8,824 nucleotides of DNA. Source: Candidatus Magasanikiibacteriota bacterium (GTDB lineage: Bacteria; Patescibacteriota; Patescibacteriia; Magasanikbacterales; UBA922). The DNA lies in the NCBI GenBank assembly GCA_003230965.1, contig QIHL01000036.1, forward strand, positions 1-8,824, written 5' to 3'. Positions 7,249 through 8,824 of the stretch are shown one piece after another. Position 1 is the stretch's first letter. Each line of letters opens with the position of its first letter. The position numbers were made by a program, and so were the translations under genes. The notes below the pieces were generated by a model, which saw only the letters and a program-made list of their open reading frames with translations, had not been told where the DNA came from and ran no database searches.

Positions 7249-7279
7249 AAAAAAATCCCGATGAATTCGGGATTTTTTT
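7249..7279. terminator. Bidirectional terminator between rpmB and the NRAMP gene
   Basis: Arms 7249-7261 and 7267-7279 form a perfect 13-bp stem with a 5-nt loop. The outer seven pairs are A-T, so each strand has a GC core followed by a run of seven T. It lies 14 nt after the rpmB stop and 38 nt after the NRAMP stop, and should end both convergent transcripts. Confidence 0.9.
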
Positions 7280-7317
7280 ATTACGTATTATTATCTAAAA
7301 TTAAAACTTTACAATTC

Positions 7318-8568
7318 TCACATAACATGCCCCACAAATGTAATTGCAACAGCGAGAAATATAACGAGTGCTGCAACACGAAGAAACCACATTGTAAAAT
7401 TTCCTATTCTGTATTTACCCATGATGTCTTTGTCCCGAGCAAACGTAATAAGGAAGTAAAAAATTAATGGGAGAATAGCTCCATTCAAATAATCTGCATA
7501 AAGCGTCAGACGAAACAAGTTTACATTTGGAAAGATAGTGATGATTAAACCAAACAAAATTTGAACAATAAAAAAAATATAAAAAATCTTTCCACTACGA
7601 AATCCTACATTCAATGTCCGTTCGTATCCAAACATTTCTGTAAAGACGTATGATGTAGCAAGCGGAACAATTGTTAATCCGAGAATAGACGCACCGAATA
7701 ATCCAATTGCAAAGAGTAAGGAAGAGAATTGTCCTGCAAATGGTTTAATTGCCAGCGCAGCGGTATATCCATCAGTCACATGAATACCATGAATAAAAAG
7801 AGTATATGTGACAGCAATAGCTATCATCCACGATAACCCATTTGTGATAACTGCACCAGTATAGACTTCCACACGATTTGATTTCAAATCTTTGACTATT
7901 AAACCTTTGTCAACAATATAACTACTGATAAAAAATTGCCCCCATGCGGTTACTGTCGTACCCAATACAGCAATCAAAGAAAACCAGTAACCCAAATTCC
8001 ATACATTTACATGCGATGGAAATATAAAACTATCATGAAATGCCTGCGCCCAATTAGGGTGAACGAGTATCGCAGAAATTATATATACCACATAAAACAA
8101 TACCATTATCAAAAAAATCCTTTGCAACTTTTTGAAATTCAAAAAAATAACAAGTAAAATCAAAAGCAAACACGCCATAATTAAACCAATCTGCCACGGA
8201 AATTGAAATAACTGCATAGCAGACTTCAACCCACTAACATTTTGCAAAACTACGCCCTGATTGACTACAAAATAGAGTACAAAAACAAATAACGAAATAC
8301 GCACACCGTACCGTTCACGAATCAACCCTCCAAGTCCTTTTCCACTAACTATTGCTAACCGTGCACCAACTTCCTGTGTAATTGCAAGTAGAATAGTCGT
8401 TGGGACAATCAAGTACTGTGATGCCATGCCATAGAGTGCCGCAGCAACAGTGTACGTTCCAACACCACCAGCATCATTATCCGCTATTGCTGTAATTAAC
8501 CCCGGACCGATGACAGCGAGGAAAAGCATTGCATGCCCAAAAATACGTTTCCATTTTGGTTTAGCCAT
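7318..8568 (-). CDS. NRAMP-family divalent metal transporter, probably of the Mg2+ (NRMT-like) type
   Basis: The product (416 residues) has about 11 membrane segments and the NRAMP opening IGPGLITAIADNDAGG (20-35). Canonical Mn2+/Fe2+ NRAMPs have DPGN in helix 1 and an MPH motif in helix 6, supplying the Asp, Asn and Met metal ligands. Here helix 1 reads DAGG (32-35), keeping the Asp but losing the Pro and Asn. Helix 6 reads TTVTAWGQ (204-211), with no Met or His. Loss of the soft Met ligand is what distinguishes NRAMP-related magnesium transporters, so Mg2+ is the more likely substrate; this is an inference. The start ATG lies 5 nt after the stop of the CBS-domain gene, so translation is probably coupled. 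That partner resembles the cytosolic sensor part of MgtE, again pointing to Mg2+. The gene ends in TGA before the bidirectional terminator. There is no Shine-Dalgarno sequence. Confidence 0.88.
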   Translation of the reverse strand: MAKPKWKRIFGHAMLFLAVIGPGLITAIADNDAGGVGTYTVAAALYGMASQYLIVPTTILLAITQEVGARLAIVSGKGLGGLIRERYGVRISLFVFVLYFVVNQGVVLQNVSGLKSAMQLFQFPWQIGLIMACLLLILLVIFLNFKKLQRIFLIMVLFYVVYIISAILVHPNWAQAFHDSFIFPSHVNVWNLGYWFSLIAVLGTTVTAWGQFFISSYIVDKGLIVKDLKSNRVEVYTGAVITNGLSWMIAIAVTYTLFIHGIHVTDGYTAALAIKPFAGQFSSLLFAIGLFGASILGLTIVPLATSYVFTEMFGYERTLNVGFRSGKIFYIFFIVQILFGLIITIFPNVNLFRLTLYADYLNGAILPLIFYFLITFARDKDIMGKYRIGNFTMWFLRVAALVIFLAVAITFVGHVM

Positions 8569-8573
8569 ACGTT

Positions 8574-8824
8574 TTACGCTTTTGGCGCCAAACAGCGCAT
8601 AACATCGTCAATTGTGACCACCCCGAGAAGCTTTCCTTTCTTGTCTACGACTGTTGCCGCAAACAAATTATACTTCGTCATGATATTAACGATAGTATGA
8701 AATGATGTATGTGGATGAAGCGTCGTCAAATATTCAACCGATTTTACAAGTAACTTTATTTTTGTACTGGGGTCAGAAATCAATAAAGTTCGCATTGAAA
8801 TCGGACCAATAAATTTTCCTTTCT
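8574..8824 (-). CDS. CBS-domain protein, MgtE-like regulatory part (partial, 5' end outside)
   Basis: The reading frame is open to the right edge, so the N-terminus is missing. The visible 82 or so residues begin near the end of a first CBS motif (GKFIGPISMRTLLI) and continue through a second (from about VEYLTTLHPHTSFHTIV to LLGVVTIDDVMRCLAPKA). The pattern of G.LLGVVTIDDV after a first unit ending in S.RTLL closely follows the tandem CBS module of MgtE Mg2+ channels. No membrane segment follows; the protein stops and the NRAMP gene begins 5 nt later. It probably senses Mg2+ or nucleotide and gates or controls the NRAMP protein. An MgtE N-domain further upstream is likely but not visible. The Met at 8793-8795 is internal, not a start. 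Confidence 0.85.
   Translation of the reverse strand, partial: KGKFIGPISMRTLLISDPSTKIKLLVKSVEYLTTLHPHTSFHTIVNIMTKYNLFAATVVDKKGKLLGVVTIDDVMRCLAPKA

Noticed and set aside
2253..8824. UGA recoded as Gly or Trp, as in some CPR lineages
   Set aside because: The conserved Trp checked in fusA uses TGG, no conserved gene has an internal TGA, and the NRAMP gene ends with TGA near the usual C-terminus.

Overview
The window looks like a chromosomal core segment of a Candidate Phyla Radiation (Patescibacteria, probably Parcubacteria-type) bacterium. This is an inference from several signs: a short 16S rRNA (about 1,495 nt) with base changes at usually invariant primer sites, AT-rich compact genes with very short spacers, a small zinc-ribbon bL28, and a shortened TrmD. 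Conserved Trp positions use TGG and no in-frame TGA interrupts a gene, so ordinary code 11 applies. No phage, transposon or CRISPR material is visible.

Layout, right to left, which is the direction of most transcription. At the right edge, a partial MgtE-like CBS-domain protein (8574-8824) is followed after 5 nt by an NRAMP-family transporter (7318-8568). Together they look like a two-gene divalent-cation uptake unit, more likely for Mg2+ than Mn2+. A 13-bp bidirectional terminator separates it from the convergent rpmB (bL28, + strand, 7070-7234). rpmB and a site-2-protease-like M50 gene (6334-6963) diverge from overlapping promoters that share a 10-bp palindrome. Next comes a truncated str operon, rpsL-rpsG-fusA (6130-3092), without tuf. 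Its strong promoter begins 6 nt after the M50 stop, and its roughly 163-nt leader can fold into mutually exclusive terminator and antiterminator hairpins. A terminator and a new extended -10 promoter separate fusA from trmD (2253-2984).

The left third is a complete stand-alone 16S unit: promoter (2135-2163), leader of about 360 nt, a long bracket helix joining 1874-1928 to 156-208, the 16S gene (274-1768), and an intrinsic terminator (116-141). No tRNA, 23S or 5S gene follows before the terminator, so the rRNA genes are probably unlinked in this genome. A possible promoter at 30-59 points out of the window to the left.

Most of the genes serve translation: the decoding-centre proteins S12 and S7, EF-G, the m1G37 tRNA methylase, bL28 and 16S. 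The most interesting signals are regulatory and structural: the candidate str attenuator, exact TATAAT boxes 10-11 nt before rpsL and rpsG with no Shine-Dalgarno sequence at any visible start, compensated base-pair changes in 16S functional helices, the altered metal site of the NRAMP protein, and the unusual TrmD. I did not find a clearly new multigene system.
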